Shown: positions 8,252 through 17,869, numbered from the stretch's first letter. The stretch is DNA of 64,000 bases from Acetobacter sp. UBA5411 (GCF_002409645.1 NZ_DHNR01000043.1:2565-66564); one strand, 5' to 3'. Program-made: numbers and translations. The notes: generated by a model from the sequence alone, not told the origin.

Positions 8252-9522
8252 TCGTGGTCGCTTGTCTCTGCCGCCGGAGCGGAGTTGTCCATCGGCATGG
8301 CCCGCACATCATCATCATCCTGAGACGGCGCAGCAGGTTTCTTGGGCTGCGTGGACGGCATGTTGTATCCGCGCGTTCCCGGCACGATGCGGACCTTGTC
8401 TCCATCCAGCAGGCCTGCGGACGGATTGTTGATGATCCGGTCGGAACGGTTGATGCCCGACAGCACCTGAACGGTCGTCCCGAGCACAGTGCCCACCTTG
8501 ATCGGCACCAGATGCACATGATCGGTGGGATCAACCACGGCCACCTGCATGCCTTCAGCCCGGAAAATCAGCGCGCCCTGCGGCAGGATCAGAATGTTGG
8601 CGTCACCCGGCGCTTCAAAGTGCGCTGTCGCGAATGAGTCGGGCCACAGCTCCCCGAGAGGATTATCAACCATCAGCTCCGTGTTGACGGTGCGGGTGTT
8701 GGGGTTGAACGCGGCAGCCGTCGCGACATAGCGCGCCTTGAAGGTCCGACCGGGAAACTGCGGAACACTCAACGTTGCAGTGAGAGCAGGGCTGATGATG
8801 TAGGCATAATCCTGCGGCACGGAGACAAAGATACGCATGGCGTGGATATCGGCCACGCTGAACAGTTCCGTGGCATTGCCGCGTGCGCCGACATCGCCCC
8901 GGCCAGCGTTCACGTAGTCGCCTACATCCGCCAGACGGGCTGTCACGACACCGTCGAAAGGCGCCACGATCTTCTTGAATCCTTCAAGGGCCTGATAGCG
9001 CTCCATCTCATGACGGGCGGCTTCAACCTGCGCCTTTTCAGCCTCGGCATTGGCTGCCTGCACATCGACTTCCTGCTGGGACACAGCCTGCGTGCCTTCC
9101 AGCGCCTTCCAGCGTTTGGAGGTGATCTGGGCAAGCTTGTAACGGGCGACCGCTACGTCCAGATTGGCCTTGGCCGCAGCATACTGCGCATCGAGACCCG
9201 GCGTGTCGATTTCCGCCAGAACGTCGCCGGTCTTCACATGCGCGCCGATGTCCTTGTACCACATCTTCACGTAGCCGGAGACCTGCGCGTAGATCGGCGC
9301 GAGATACCAGGCCGAGATATTGGCGGGCAGATCAAGGTTGAGGTGATCCGGTCCCGGCTGGGCCGTGATGACCTGCACCTGCGGAAGAGCGTTTTCCGTC
9401 GTTTCCCGGGCAAGATTGTCATAGTGCATGTTGCGCTGGAAGATGCCCCATCCCGCCAGAACGATGGCGAGAATGACGACAAGGATCAGCACGAGGCGTC
9501 CGCGTGAAGTCTGGGCGCTCAT
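8248..9522 (-). CDS. RND efflux periplasmic adaptor (membrane fusion protein)
   Basis: 424 residues from ATG 9522, which overlaps the pump stop (ATGA); a longer in-frame extension to 9591 lies inside the pump gene and is rejected. One N-terminal membrane anchor (VLILVVILAIVLAGW) is followed by a biotinyl-lipoyl half-motif (APIYAQVSGYVKMWYKDIGAHVKTGDVLAEID), a helical hairpin of coiled-coil character, the second lipoyl half (IVAPFDGVVTARLADVGDYV) and beta-barrel domains. The C-terminal tail is rich in Pro, Asp and Ala. It links the pump to the outer-membrane factor. Confidence 0.92.
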   Translation of the reverse strand: MSAQTSRGRLVLILVVILAIVLAGWGIFQRNMHYDNLARETTENALPQVQVITAQPGPDHLNLDLPANISAWYLAPIYAQVSGYVKMWYKDIGAHVKTGDVLAEIDTPGLDAQYAAAKANLDVAVARYKLAQITSKRWKALEGTQAVSQQEVDVQAANAEAEKAQVEAARHEMERYQALEGFKKIVAPFDGVVTARLADVGDYVNAGRGDVGARGNATELFSVADIHAMRIFVSVPQDYAYIISPALTATLSVPQFPGRTFKARYVATAAAFNPNTRTVNTELMVDNPLGELWPDSFATAHFEAPGDANILILPQGALIFRAEGMQVAVVDPTDHVHLVPIKVGTVLGTTVQVLSGINRSDRIINNPSAGLLDGDKVRIVPGTRGYNMPSTQPKKPAAPSQDDDDVRAMPMDNSAPAAETSDHE

Positions 9523-12500
9523 GCGGTTTCTCCTTCCGGGTGTGGCATCTGTTTTCCATGACGGCGTGAATGAATGGCGGCGAAAACACACGGTACGAAG
9601 ATCAGTGTCGAGATTGTCGCGACAATCAGCCCTCCCATCACAGCACGTCCGAGCGGAGCGTTCTGGGAGTTGCTCGTGGCCATGGGCAGCATGCCAACGA
9701 TCATGGCGGAGGCCGTCATCAACACAGGACGGATACGCTCGAACCCGGCATCGACTGCTGCCTTTACCGCATCGCCGTGACGCATCAGTTCGTCACGCGC
9801 AAACGACACGACCAGAATGGAGTTCGCGGTCGCCGTGCCCATGCACATGATCGCACCCGTCAGAGCCGGGACGGACAATGCTGTATGGGTCAGGAACAGC
9901 GACCATGCGATGCCCGCCAGCGCACCGGGGAGGGCGGTGATGATGATGAACGGGTCAAGCCACGACTGGAAGTTGACGACAATCACCAGATAAACAAGCA
10001 GGATCGACATGGCGAGGCCGCCAATCAGCTGAATATAGGCCGCGTTCATCGTCACGCCCTGACCATTTACGGTCATGGAGGAGCCATGCGGAAGACGCTC
10101 CTGCTCCTGCTCGACGATACGGTCCACCTGCTTGGCGACGCGACCAAGATCCAGCCCTTCGTTAGAGGCGTAAATGTCAAAGACCGGCATGATGTTGTAG
10201 TGCGCGATCTCTCCGGGCGTGCCGGTCTGCTGAATCTCGCTGAGACCACCCAGAATCTGCGGAGGCACACCCGTCGGATTGCCATCGCCCTTGTCGATCG
10301 GGGTCAGTTCCAGATCATTCAGGGTCTGGAGGAAGTGGGCCGGGGTCTGAATGTCGATCAGATGGGAGACGCCGGTCTTCGGATCAAGCCAGTAAACTTG
10401 TCCGACCTGTGAGCTGCCCGACAGTGAGACCAGCATGTTGTTGGTGACATTCGCTTCCGTAATGCCGGTTCCCAGCGCGAAGCTGCGTCGTGCGTTGACC
10501 AGCAGGGTCGGCGTGGTCATCGGCTGCTGAACGGAAATGTCCGTCAGACCCGGCACATGTCTCAGGCGTGCGGCAAGATGGTTGGCGAAGGCGAAATTCT
10601 CTTTCAGGTTTCGTCCGACAATCTGCACGTCCAGCGGGGCAGGCGCCCCAAAGTTGAGGATCTTGGCGGTCAGATCCGCAGGCTGGAACGTGATCTGCGT
10701 GCCGGGGAATTTGCGCGCAAGCCCATTCCGCAGGATCTGCCGGTATTCCGCGACCGGTGATTCCTCGTTCTTGAGCGTAATCGTCAGATCGCAGTCCTGC
10801 GTGCCCACTGTAGGCGTGGGAATGAAGGCCTGATTGAGGGCGCTGAATGGCAGTCCACAGTTATCGACAATCGTCTCGACCTGTCCGGGCAGCAGACGGC
10901 TGATCTCATCATTGATCAGCTGCGAGATCTTGCCTGACTCTTCAATACGCGTGCCGAGCGGGGCACGCATATGCATGGCGAGCGAGTTCGACTTGATCTC
11001 GGGGAAGAAGTCCTGCCCGACAAAAAACAGCAGTCCAAGCGATGATAGTGCTGCGACGAGGAACCCGCCGATAAAGGAGGCGCGAATGTTCTGGAGACCC
11101 GCCAGCATGTCGCGATAGGCGTGCCGGAACCGTTCGAACTTCTCTTCAAACCCGCGCTGGAACCGACCGAAGAAGGATTTCGGCTCTCCGGCTCCATGTC
11201 CGTGACCAGCGGCGACCTGTGCCGCCAGCATGTATTTGGCCATGGTGGGGACGAGCGTTCGGGACAGAATGAAAGAGGCGATCATCGCGAAGATGATGGC
11301 TTCAGCCATCGGCATGAACAGCCATCCGGCGACACCACTGAGCTGGAAGAGCGGCATCCAGACGATACAGATGCACAGCGTGGAGACAAAAGTGGCGATG
11401 ACGATCTGGTTAGCTGCGTCGATGATGGCCGTTTCCAGATCCTTGTCCATGGCCAGATGTGCGTCGATATTTTCGATCATGACCGTCGCGTCATCGACGA
11501 GAATACCGACGGCCAGCGCCAGACCGCCCAGCGTCATGACGTTGATGGTCTGACCAGCCCAGCCCAGCGCGATGATCGAACACAGCATCGCCAGTGGAAT
11601 GGAGGTTGCGATGATGACGGTCGATCGCCACGAGCCAAGAAACAGCAGCACGACCAGCCCTGTCAGGCAGGCGGCTGTCAGCATTTCCTGCACCACGTCT
11701 CGCACGGATTCCTTCACGAATGTGGAGGCGTCGTTGATGACGCGGATATCCACGCCGGGAGGCAGTGTTTTCTCAATTCCCGGCAGGAGCTTCTTGACGC
11801 CGGACACAACATTCAGCGTCGAGGCGTCACCGCTCTTCATGATGACGATCAGAACGCCCTGCTGTCCCTTGACCAGCACGAGATTGGTCTGTGGAGGGCC
11901 TCCCTGATGCACCCACGCGACGTCGCGCATATAGACGACGGAGTTGCCCACCTGCTTGATCGGCAAGTCATTCAGTGAATCGATTTCGCGTGGTGAGGCG
12001 TTGGTCTGCACCATCCAGTCGAAAGTGCCGATCTTCTGGTCACCCGCCGGAAGCACGATGTTCTGCTTCCCGAGCGCCGTGGACACATCCACTGGGGAGA
12101 GTCCATGCGCGAGCAGCTTGGTCGGATCAAGATCCACCATGACGTTGCCCGGCTGGCCACCATACGGATTGGGAATAGCCGCGCCTGCCACCGACACAAG
12201 CGCCGGTCGGATCAGGTTCGAGGACATGTCATAGATTTCGGAAGCCGTCAGATGCGTGGAAGACACCTGGAGCGTCAGAACCGGAACGGACGAAGCGTTG
12301 TAGGTGAGCACCAGTGGCGGGGTGGAGCCCGTCGGCATCTGTTTCAGAACAGTCTGGGAGACCGCGGTGATCTGCGTTTGGGCGGCTGAAGCATCTGTTC
12401 CGGGCTGGAAGAAGACCTTGACGATGCCGCGTCCGTAATAGGACTGACTTTCAATGTGTTCGATATTATTGACCGTCGCGGTCAGGGCGCGTTCATAGTA

Positions 12501-12698
12501 ATAGATGACGCGTCCGGACATATCTTCCGGCATAAGTCCGGTATAGGTCCAGACGACGGCGACCACGGGAATGCGAATGCTTGGAAAGACGTCTGTTGGC
12601 GTCGATACAATAGCACGAAGACCAAAAACCAGAATCAGGATCGACAGAACGACGAAAGTATAAGGACGCTTCAGTGCGACCAGAACGATCTCATTCAT
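9519..12698 (-). CDS. RND efflux pump permease (AcrB/HAE1-like)
   Basis: 1059 residues from ATG 12698; the frame is open further upstream but that part has no family character. The first helix after MNEIVLVALKRPY and the twelve-helix, two-large-loop layout match RND pumps. The proton-relay pair is seen in GILVDDATVMIEN within helix 4. PxDxFPxI near residue 34 (PTDVFPSI) is typical for the heavy-metal/multidrug RND clan. Substrate cannot be told; the combination with a NodT-type lipoprotein suggests hydrophobic drugs or organic acids rather than metals. No local regulator gene is present; the operon begins after a 785-nt gap. Confidence 0.93.
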   Translation of the reverse strand: MNEIVLVALKRPYTFVVLSILILVFGLRAIVSTPTDVFPSIRIPVVAVVWTYTGLMPEDMSGRVIYYYERALTATVNNIEHIESQSYYGRGIVKVFFQPGTDASAAQTQITAVSQTVLKQMPTGSTPPLVLTYNASSVPVLTLQVSSTHLTASEIYDMSSNLIRPALVSVAGAAIPNPYGGQPGNVMVDLDPTKLLAHGLSPVDVSTALGKQNIVLPAGDQKIGTFDWMVQTNASPREIDSLNDLPIKQVGNSVVYMRDVAWVHQGGPPQTNLVLVKGQQGVLIVIMKSGDASTLNVVSGVKKLLPGIEKTLPPGVDIRVINDASTFVKESVRDVVQEMLTAACLTGLVVLLFLGSWRSTVIIATSIPLAMLCSIIALGWAGQTINVMTLGGLALAVGILVDDATVMIENIDAHLAMDKDLETAIIDAANQIVIATFVSTLCICIVWMPLFQLSGVAGWLFMPMAEAIIFAMIASFILSRTLVPTMAKYMLAAQVAAGHGHGAGEPKSFFGRFQRGFEEKFERFRHAYRDMLAGLQNIRASFIGGFLVAALSSLGLLFFVGQDFFPEIKSNSLAMHMRAPLGTRIEESGKISQLINDEISRLLPGQVETIVDNCGLPFSALNQAFIPTPTVGTQDCDLTITLKNEESPVAEYRQILRNGLARKFPGTQITFQPADLTAKILNFGAPAPLDVQIVGRNLKENFAFANHLAARLRHVPGLTDISVQQPMTTPTLLVNARRSFALGTGITEANVTNNMLVSLSGSSQVGQVYWLDPKTGVSHLIDIQTPAHFLQTLNDLELTPIDKGDGNPTGVPPQILGGLSEIQQTGTPGEIAHYNIMPVFDIYASNEGLDLGRVAKQVDRIVEQEQERLPHGSSMTVNGQGVTMNAAYIQLIGGLAMSILLVYLVIVVNFQSWLDPFIIITALPGALAGIAWSLFLTHTALSVPALTGAIMCMGTATANSILVVSFARDELMRHGDAVKAAVDAGFERIRPVLMTASAMIVGMLPMATSNSQNAPLGRAVMGGLIVATISTLIFVPCVFAAIHSRRHGKQMPHPEGETA

Positions 12699-13483
12699 GC
12701 TGATCCGTTTCCGGTCTGTTCTGAACTGGCTGTAATGTTCATAAGGTCCTCTGTGACAGCCGACACTCCAGGGTGCCAGTAAATTACTTTTTAGGATGCG
12801 TCCCGTGTCTGTCCGCAATCTGTGTCTGACGCAAACCCTATAAAAAGGGTTCTCGGTTGTTGTTGCAAGAGAGGCTTCGGCTTGGAGAGCGGCTAATTGG
12901 CAGGTTTCTCCGTGGAGAAACTTTTCTTTTCGAGAGATCTGAAAAGAAGGTATTTTTATCTATCTAAAAAACTTTCCTGACCGGCGTAACGCCACGGGTT
13001 GGTTGAAAGCTTTTGGGAATGTGGAAATGAAAAATATTTGTGACAGACACTCCACAAACTACAAAAAATAATAGTGATAAACGTTCTCGCCATTCAAGAC
13101 GCTTTTCGATTCTATTCAGTAAAGAAAAAAGCGGGCAGAAAAGTTTTTGGAAGATGTCTGAACGCGCCAGATTTTATTCTAATCATCTGATATAATGAGA
13201 AAAATAATAAACTAAATAAAATAGTTATTTATATTGATGAAATTATTATGTGCATTTTCGTGTCGTTGTTTATTGACCCGCCCGAGTGGGTGTGTCTCTT
13301 ATGTGTCCGCACCCTGCGCGGTGTTCGAAAGAAGATGAAAGTCATGCACGCAATGTCAGATCGAATGTGTCGCGTGACCCGATGTCGGGTCATCAGCGTT
13401 AGCGCCCCAAAGGGCGTTCTTCACTCCCGATAACCGACAGAAATCTGTCGGTCGGCCAATACTGGTCTGAAAGGCAGATTGCC
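12699..13483. other. Long AT-rich divergent intergenic region
   Basis: 785 nt without a supported gene, between the RND operon (leftward) and the small ORF/cysE unit (rightward). It carries a hairpin GTTTCTCC-GT-GGAGAAAC at 12904-12921 followed by TTTTCTTTT, a very AT-rich stretch at about 13160-13250 that is the best promoter candidate, and three hairpins at 13375-13452 (listed separately). A 61-codon Cys-containing frame at 13248-13433 has no ribosome site and is not called. Confidence 0.5.
13375..13452 (+). promoter_or_regulatory. Array of three hairpins in the leader before the small ORF and cysE
   Basis: Three consecutive inverted repeats: TGACCCGA-TG-TCGGGTCA (13375-13392), AGCGCCC-CAAA-GGGCGTT (13401-13418, one wobble pair) and ACCGACAG-AAAT-CTGTCGGT (13433-13452, perfect). 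They lie 32-110 nt upstream of the small ORF at 13484. Such dense structure suggests a cis-regulatory RNA or a processed leader controlling cysteine synthesis. It matches no riboswitch consensus I know (not SAM, SAH or T-box by inspection). Confidence 0.45.
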
Positions 13484-13735
13484 ATGTATGAATCTCATGC
13501 CGTTGAATCCGATGGGGTTTTTCTCGGCGCCATCATTCTGGATGTGAACAGAACCTCACATCGTTTCTATGCGACGCACGACAGTGTTCGCGCTCTCCAC
13601 AATCAAACTCTCAACGAACGACGTGAACTGGTGCGTCGGGCGGTTACGCAGTTTCAGCGTTCAGCGCGGAACGGAGGTGACCATGCTCACCACACACGCC
13701 GACTTCGTCGAGAGAGAAGCACCCGTCCGACATGA
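13484..13735 (+). CDS. Small conserved-looking protein upstream of and overlapping cysE
   Basis: 83 codons from ATG 13484, with AAAGG 9 nt upstream. The first 65 residues look protein-like: MYESHAVESDGVFLGAIILD, then RFYATHDSVRALH. This resembles a class of short alphaproteobacterial proteins of unknown role with a DG-F-G-A core and an RF-A-x-x-x-V-x-x-L motif (recalled pattern, not searched). It contains no Cys. The last 18 codons overlap the cysE start by 53 nt in another frame and are Arg-rich, so the true C-terminus may be recent. Translation of this ORF could be coupled to cysE. No function assigned. Confidence 0.5.
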   Translation: MYESHAVESDGVFLGAIILDVNRTSHRFYATHDSVRALHNQTLNERRELVRRAVTQFQRSARNGGDHAHHTRRLRRERSTRPT

Positions 13736-14570
13736 ACAGTTTCTGTCGGAGATTCACCGGAGTGGCCGGTCTGCCGGAGCAGGAGATGCTGCCGATCTCT
13801 GGCGGACAATGCGCAAGGAAGCCCGTCTCAACGCCGATATGGTCCTGATAGGGCTGATCCGAAGCTGCATTCTTGATCAGCAGGATCTGGCGGGAGGACT
13901 GGCGCGTCTCCTTTCCTCCAAGTTTGCGGGGGAGATGGTGCCTGCTCGGGTTCTCGAAGCCCTGATGCGAGACTTTTTCCTGATATGGCCGGATGCCGTT
14001 GAAACAGCAGCATCAGACCTGCGTTCAATACGGGAAAGAGACCCCGCTGCCGTCGATCACATTACGCCGTTTCTCTTTTTTAAGGGGTTTCAGGCTGTGC
14101 AGGCGCATCGTGTCGCACACTGGCTATGGCAGGACGATCGGAAACTTCTGGCGCGTTATATTCAGGGCAGGGCATCAGAGCTCTTTGCTGTGGATATTCA
14201 TCCTGCCGCACGGCTCGGAAAAAGAATCATGTTCGATCATGGTACTGGCATTGTGGTGGGTGAAAGTGCTGTGGTGGAGGACGATGTCGCGCTTCTTCAG
14301 AATGTCACACTGGGCGGGACGGGCAAGGAAGGAGGAGATCGGCACCCGAAAGTGCGTCGCGGCGCATTGATTGGAACCGGCGCAAAAGTGCTGGGTAATA
14401 TCGAGATCGGTGAAGGTGCCAAAATAGGCGCGGGGGCGATCGTTCTGAAATCTGTTGAACCGTATACGACCGTTGTCGGTAATCCAGCCCGGCCCGTGGG
14501 GAAGAGGCACACCGGATTACCTTCATTGACAATGGATCAGTCTCTTCCTGTGGTGGATTATGTGATCTGA
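13683..14570 (+). CDS. cysE: Serine O-acetyltransferase CysE
   Basis: 295 residues from ATG 13683, chosen because GGAGGTG lies just upstream; an in-frame extension to 13569 is not needed. The N-terminal helical domain (to about residue 150) precedes a left-handed beta-helix of hexapeptide repeats. The active-site motif DHGTGIVVGESAVVEDDV and the AAR-LG-RI segment match CysE. It makes O-acetylserine from serine and acetyl-CoA, the carbon acceptor for sulfide in cysteine synthesis. The C-terminal tail after the repeats is short and ends in VDYVI; an Ile C-terminus is what bacterial CysE uses to bind O-acetylserine sulfhydrylase (CysK), so the cysteine synthase complex is probably conserved. Confidence 0.93.
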   Translation: MLTTHADFVEREAPVRHEQFLSEIHRSGRSAGAGDAADLWRTMRKEARLNADMVLIGLIRSCILDQQDLAGGLARLLSSKFAGEMVPARVLEALMRDFFLIWPDAVETAASDLRSIRERDPAAVDHITPFLFFKGFQAVQAHRVAHWLWQDDRKLLARYIQGRASELFAVDIHPAARLGKRIMFDHGTGIVVGESAVVEDDVALLQNVTLGGTGKEGGDRHPKVRRGALIGTGAKVLGNIEIGEGAKIGAGAIVLKSVEPYTTVVGNPARPVGKRHTGLPSLTMDQSLPVVDYVI

Positions 14571-14641
14571 ACGAATACATGATCCTTTTTCTCTAATATA
14601 CACACAAATACTGCTGTTTTTCTCAAGTGACCGGGCCTTCC

Positions 14642-16300
14642 ATGAATACGACACTTCGCCGGACATTGTTTCTGGCTACACCGTTTCTCGCGTCCTCTCT
14701 CCCGCATTACGCGGAAGCACGCTCCACCGACCCTGAAGTGCTTGAGCTTCGCCGTGAGCTCGCCGCCATGAGGCAGGAAATGGCGGCCATGCGCCATGAC
14801 ATCCGCGTGCAGGCAGCCGGTAATCACATGCGCGCCAACACCGAAAACGACAGCACAACTCGCCACCGTCGCCACGACACCCGTCTGGCAAGTGCAGGCT
14901 CCGAGGAAGTAAAGCCGGTTTTTTCTCAGGCTGTGGCACGTCCCAATGGACCGCGTTCCCCCGCCGAAAGCCGGATTGCTCTTCCGGAAGGCCCAGTCCA
15001 GTCCTAGGCTGATTTCAAGGCAGCCAGCGCCAAAAGTGAAATCCTGCAGATTGGCGGCATGCAGATCGGCTTCCCGAAGGGGCGACCGACCATTGCCTCT
15101 GAGGATGGCTCATACGCCTTTTCTGTCGGCCTGCTTGCTCAGGAAGATTTCGGCGGCTTTCTCGGCGCTGGCCCGAGAGGGAATGAAGCCAAGGGAAATT
15201 TTAACAGCTTCACCCAGAATGCCCGTCGTCTGCGGCTCTATTTTTCCTGGCGCTACAAGGACTGGGTCGTCAACGTGACGCCTGACTTCGGCTCCAGTTC
15301 CGTTGATGGCACCGTTGGTCTGTTTGAAGCGAACCTGAATTATACCGGCCTGAGAAACACAACTCTGACAGTGGGTTATTTCCAGCCGCGCATGGAAGAG
15401 GAAAGTGCCGAGCGCTCCGGTGCGTTCGAATTCCTCGAGCGTCCAACCATCGTCGATCTGGTGCGTAACATTGCAGGCGGCGTGGCGCGCTTCAGCGTGG
15501 GTGGTGAACATTGGGAAAAACGCTGGCTGGCGGCTGCCTATTTCACAGGTCAGAAGTTTGGTGACCGGAACAAGGATACGACCATCACCGACAGTCAGAC
15601 CGGTGGTGTCGCCCGTATCGCCGGTCGTCCTTATGTAAGCAAGGACATTGATGTTCATGTGGGCGCGGGCGCGACGGCGGCCTTCAAGCTCAATGAGAAT
15701 TCTTCAGGTCGTAACTATACTTTCAACGACAATATGGAAGTCCCGCTTGGTGAGACTTCCCTGCTGACATCCGGAGCGCTCAAGGATGTGTCACAGATAT
15801 GGGCGGCTGGTCCGCAGTTGGCCTTCCGTTGGAAAAACCTTCTGCTGAAAAGCGAATATTACCATATCGGCGTTTCTCGCGGGAACCAGCCCGTAGGCAG
15901 CAACTTGCCTTCTCTTGGGTTCGACGGCTGGTATGTGGCCGCCAACTACACGATCTTTGGACACCCACGCGCCTATAATCCGAAGATCGCTGCATTTACT
16001 TCGCCCGGCGTCGAATATGACTTCGATCCGGCCCACAATCACTGGGGCGCATTGGAAGTCAGCGGTCGCTGGAGTGTGACGGATCTTGGCGATGTCGCCA
16101 GTCAGGGCGGAACGGGCGTTAACGGTAACCAGCAGACCGTGTGGCAGGCTGGCTTCAACTGGTATCCCAATCAGCACATCAAATTTATGGTCGATTATGC
16201 CCGTTACATCGTCTCCCGCTCAAAAGGTGTGAGTAACGGCGTCAATGTTCTTGGGCGTGATGGTAATGCCATCGTAGCCAGGGCGCAGGCTGCATTCTAA
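14642..16300 (+). pseudogene. Outer-membrane porin (OprP-like) interrupted by an in-frame TAG
   Basis: The frame from ATG 14642 encodes a signal peptide (cleavage near YAEA), a short coiled coil (LELRRELAAMRQEMAAMRHD) and a linker, then stops at TAG 15005-15007. The same frame is open again immediately and continues to TAA 16298-16300 with ADFKAASAKSEILQIGGMQI and a complete beta-barrel domain (FNSFTQNARRLRLYFSWRYKDW, VTPDFG, NLNYTG, TIFGHPRAYNP, NWYPNQHIKFM). Joined, the product would be about 552 residues, normal for porins of acetic acid bacteria. The downstream half alone has no signal peptide and no good ribosome site at its first ATG (15059), so it would not reach the outer membrane. 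A single base change (TAG from CAG, AAG, GAG or TGG) explains the break. Sequencing error or amber suppression are alternatives. Context suggests a sulfate or anion porin. Confidence 0.85.
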
Positions 16301-16325
16301 GCAAAAAGAACAGGAAATACGTGTC

Positions 16326-17357
16326 ATGAAGAACACTCTTGCTTTCAGCCGTCGCTCTTTGCTCAAAGGAAGCGTTGCCGCTGGTGTGGCCGGTCTTATC
16401 GGAGGCGGGCATTCAGCGCACGCCGCCAGTTGGTCGCTCCTGAATGTTTCATACGATCCAACGCGTGAACTTTACGCTGATATCAACAAGGCTTTTTCTG
16501 CATTCTGGTCAAAGGATCATCCTGATGACCGGGTTCTGGTGAAAACGTCGCATGGCGGCTCCGGTGCGCAGTCGCGTTCTGTTCTGGAAGGCGCTCCGGC
16601 TGATATCGTCACACTTGGTCTGGCCTACGATATCGACATTCTGGCCCAGCACGGATTGCTCGCGACAGACTGGCAGAAACGCCTGCCGCACAATTCCACG
16701 CCCTTTACCAGCACGATCGTATTTCTGGTTCGCAAGGGCAATCCGAAGAACATCCATGATTGGCCCGACCTGATCCGTGACGATGTATCGGTGATCACTC
16801 CCAACCCGAAGACCTCTGGCGGCGCACGCTGGAACTATCTTGCCGCCTGGGGCTGGGCGCTCCGCACACATGGGCAGTCAGAAGACGCTGCAAAGGACTA
16901 CCTGAAAGCACTCTTCAAACATGTGCCCGTTCTCGATACGGGGGCGAGGGGAGCGACAAACTCCTTTGTGCAGCGTCATCTGGGTGACGTGCTGATTGCG
17001 TGGGAAAACGAGGCGCTGCTTGCGGCCCGCGATGTTGGGCCGGACCAGTTTGATATCGTTGTGCCGTCTGTCAGCGTGCTTGCCGAGCCGCCGGTTGCTG
17101 TCGTTGATAAAAACGTCAAAGCGCATGGCTCCGAAGCCGTCACGACCGCTTATGCGGAGTTTCTCTTCACACCGGAAGCCCAGAAGCTCGGTGCGAAGCA
17201 CTATTATCGGCCGGTTGACCCTGCGATCCTTGCTGACACCAAAGGCGTTTTCCAGCAGATTGAGACGTTTGATATCGCAAGTCTTGGCGGATGGCAGACT
17301 GTGCAGAAAAAGCATTTCAGTGAAAACGGCGTGTTTGACCAACTATATAGCAAATAA
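16326..17357 (+). CDS. sbp: Periplasmic sulfate-binding protein (second copy)
   Basis: 343 residues. A strong twin-arginine signal (SRRSLLKG then a hydrophobic stretch, cleavage near AHAAS) is followed by NVSYDPTRELY, HGGSGAQSR and the TPNPKTSGGARWNYLAAWGWA block. It is clearly paralogous to the protein at 3608-4645, with most of the central region identical. It lies 25 nt after the interrupted porin and is probably co-transcribed with it. No permease or ATPase is adjacent, so it likely feeds CysTWA. Duplication may provide a differently regulated or different-affinity binding protein (inference). Confidence 0.92.
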   Translation: MKNTLAFSRRSLLKGSVAAGVAGLIGGGHSAHAASWSLLNVSYDPTRELYADINKAFSAFWSKDHPDDRVLVKTSHGGSGAQSRSVLEGAPADIVTLGLAYDIDILAQHGLLATDWQKRLPHNSTPFTSTIVFLVRKGNPKNIHDWPDLIRDDVSVITPNPKTSGGARWNYLAAWGWALRTHGQSEDAAKDYLKALFKHVPVLDTGARGATNSFVQRHLGDVLIAWENEALLAARDVGPDQFDIVVPSVSVLAEPPVAVVDKNVKAHGSEAVTTAYAEFLFTPEAQKLGAKHYYRPVDPAILADTKGVFQQIETFDIASLGGWQTVQKKHFSENGVFDQLYSK

Positions 17358-17374
17358 TATCGGATGATTTCTGA

Positions 17375-17403
17375 TGGTTGGTTAGCTTGCCTACCAGCCA
17401 TTT
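17375..17403 (+). terminator. Probable terminator after second sbp
   Basis: Arms TGGTTGGT (17375-17382) and ACCAGCCA (17393-17400) pair with one G-T wobble and are followed by TTTG, 18 nt after the sbp stop. The T-run is short. Confidence 0.45.
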
Positions 17404-17869
17404 GAGATGGGATGTCCGGGTCAGTGGTTTTGCGATGCTGCACCTTGTGTTCAATGCCAACAGTCAAACGATCTGAGGATCATCTGCGCGCTCTGTTTTA
17501 TTGGGGCATACCATCCTGAACGACAGCGAAGTTCAGTTCGCTGGATCATTCTGCAACCGGGATCAGGCATAGCCTTCACATGCGTGATAAGAGCCAAGAT
17601 CTCACGCAGTCGTGCGATATTTAAAATTTTATTTTATATTCAGGCAATTTCCTAAAATATTCTGTTCAGAAAACTGCAGACGTAAAAATCCGATCAAAAA
17701 TGAAACGAGCGATTCTAGTTCCTGTTTGAGGCGACGATCCGGCAAAGAAACAGCTTTGTCGCAATACGCCTGAAAACCGTCGGTTTTTTTATTCCGATAT
17801 CGTAACATAAAAGCTATCGAATCCGCATCCTAACGAGCCTGTGAGCTCAATGAGAGGAGCGTCCTGTCT
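17404..17869. other. Intergenic region before the TonB receptor
   Basis: About 466 nt with no supported gene. The part to about 17600 has mixed composition and a short frame at 17407-17655 that looks like neither a known protein nor a mobile element. From about 17610 the DNA becomes AT-rich and probably carries the receptor promoter. AGAGGAG at about 17853-17859 serves the receptor GTG start at 17870. Confidence 0.45.

Noticed and set aside
12904..12921. Hairpin followed by TTTTCTTTT as a plus-strand terminator
   Set aside because: No plus-strand gene ends nearby; it may simply be part of the efflux promoter region, so it is only mentioned within that gap.
13248..13433. Cys-containing 61-codon frame as a cysteine-sensing leader peptide
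   Set aside because: No ribosome site, Cys codons are scattered rather than clustered, and the hairpins downstream do not form an evident terminator/antiterminator pair.
17407..17655. Frame in the gap before the TonB receptor as a gene or transposase remnant
   Set aside because: Neither strand gave a recognisable protein or IS end; composition changes midway.
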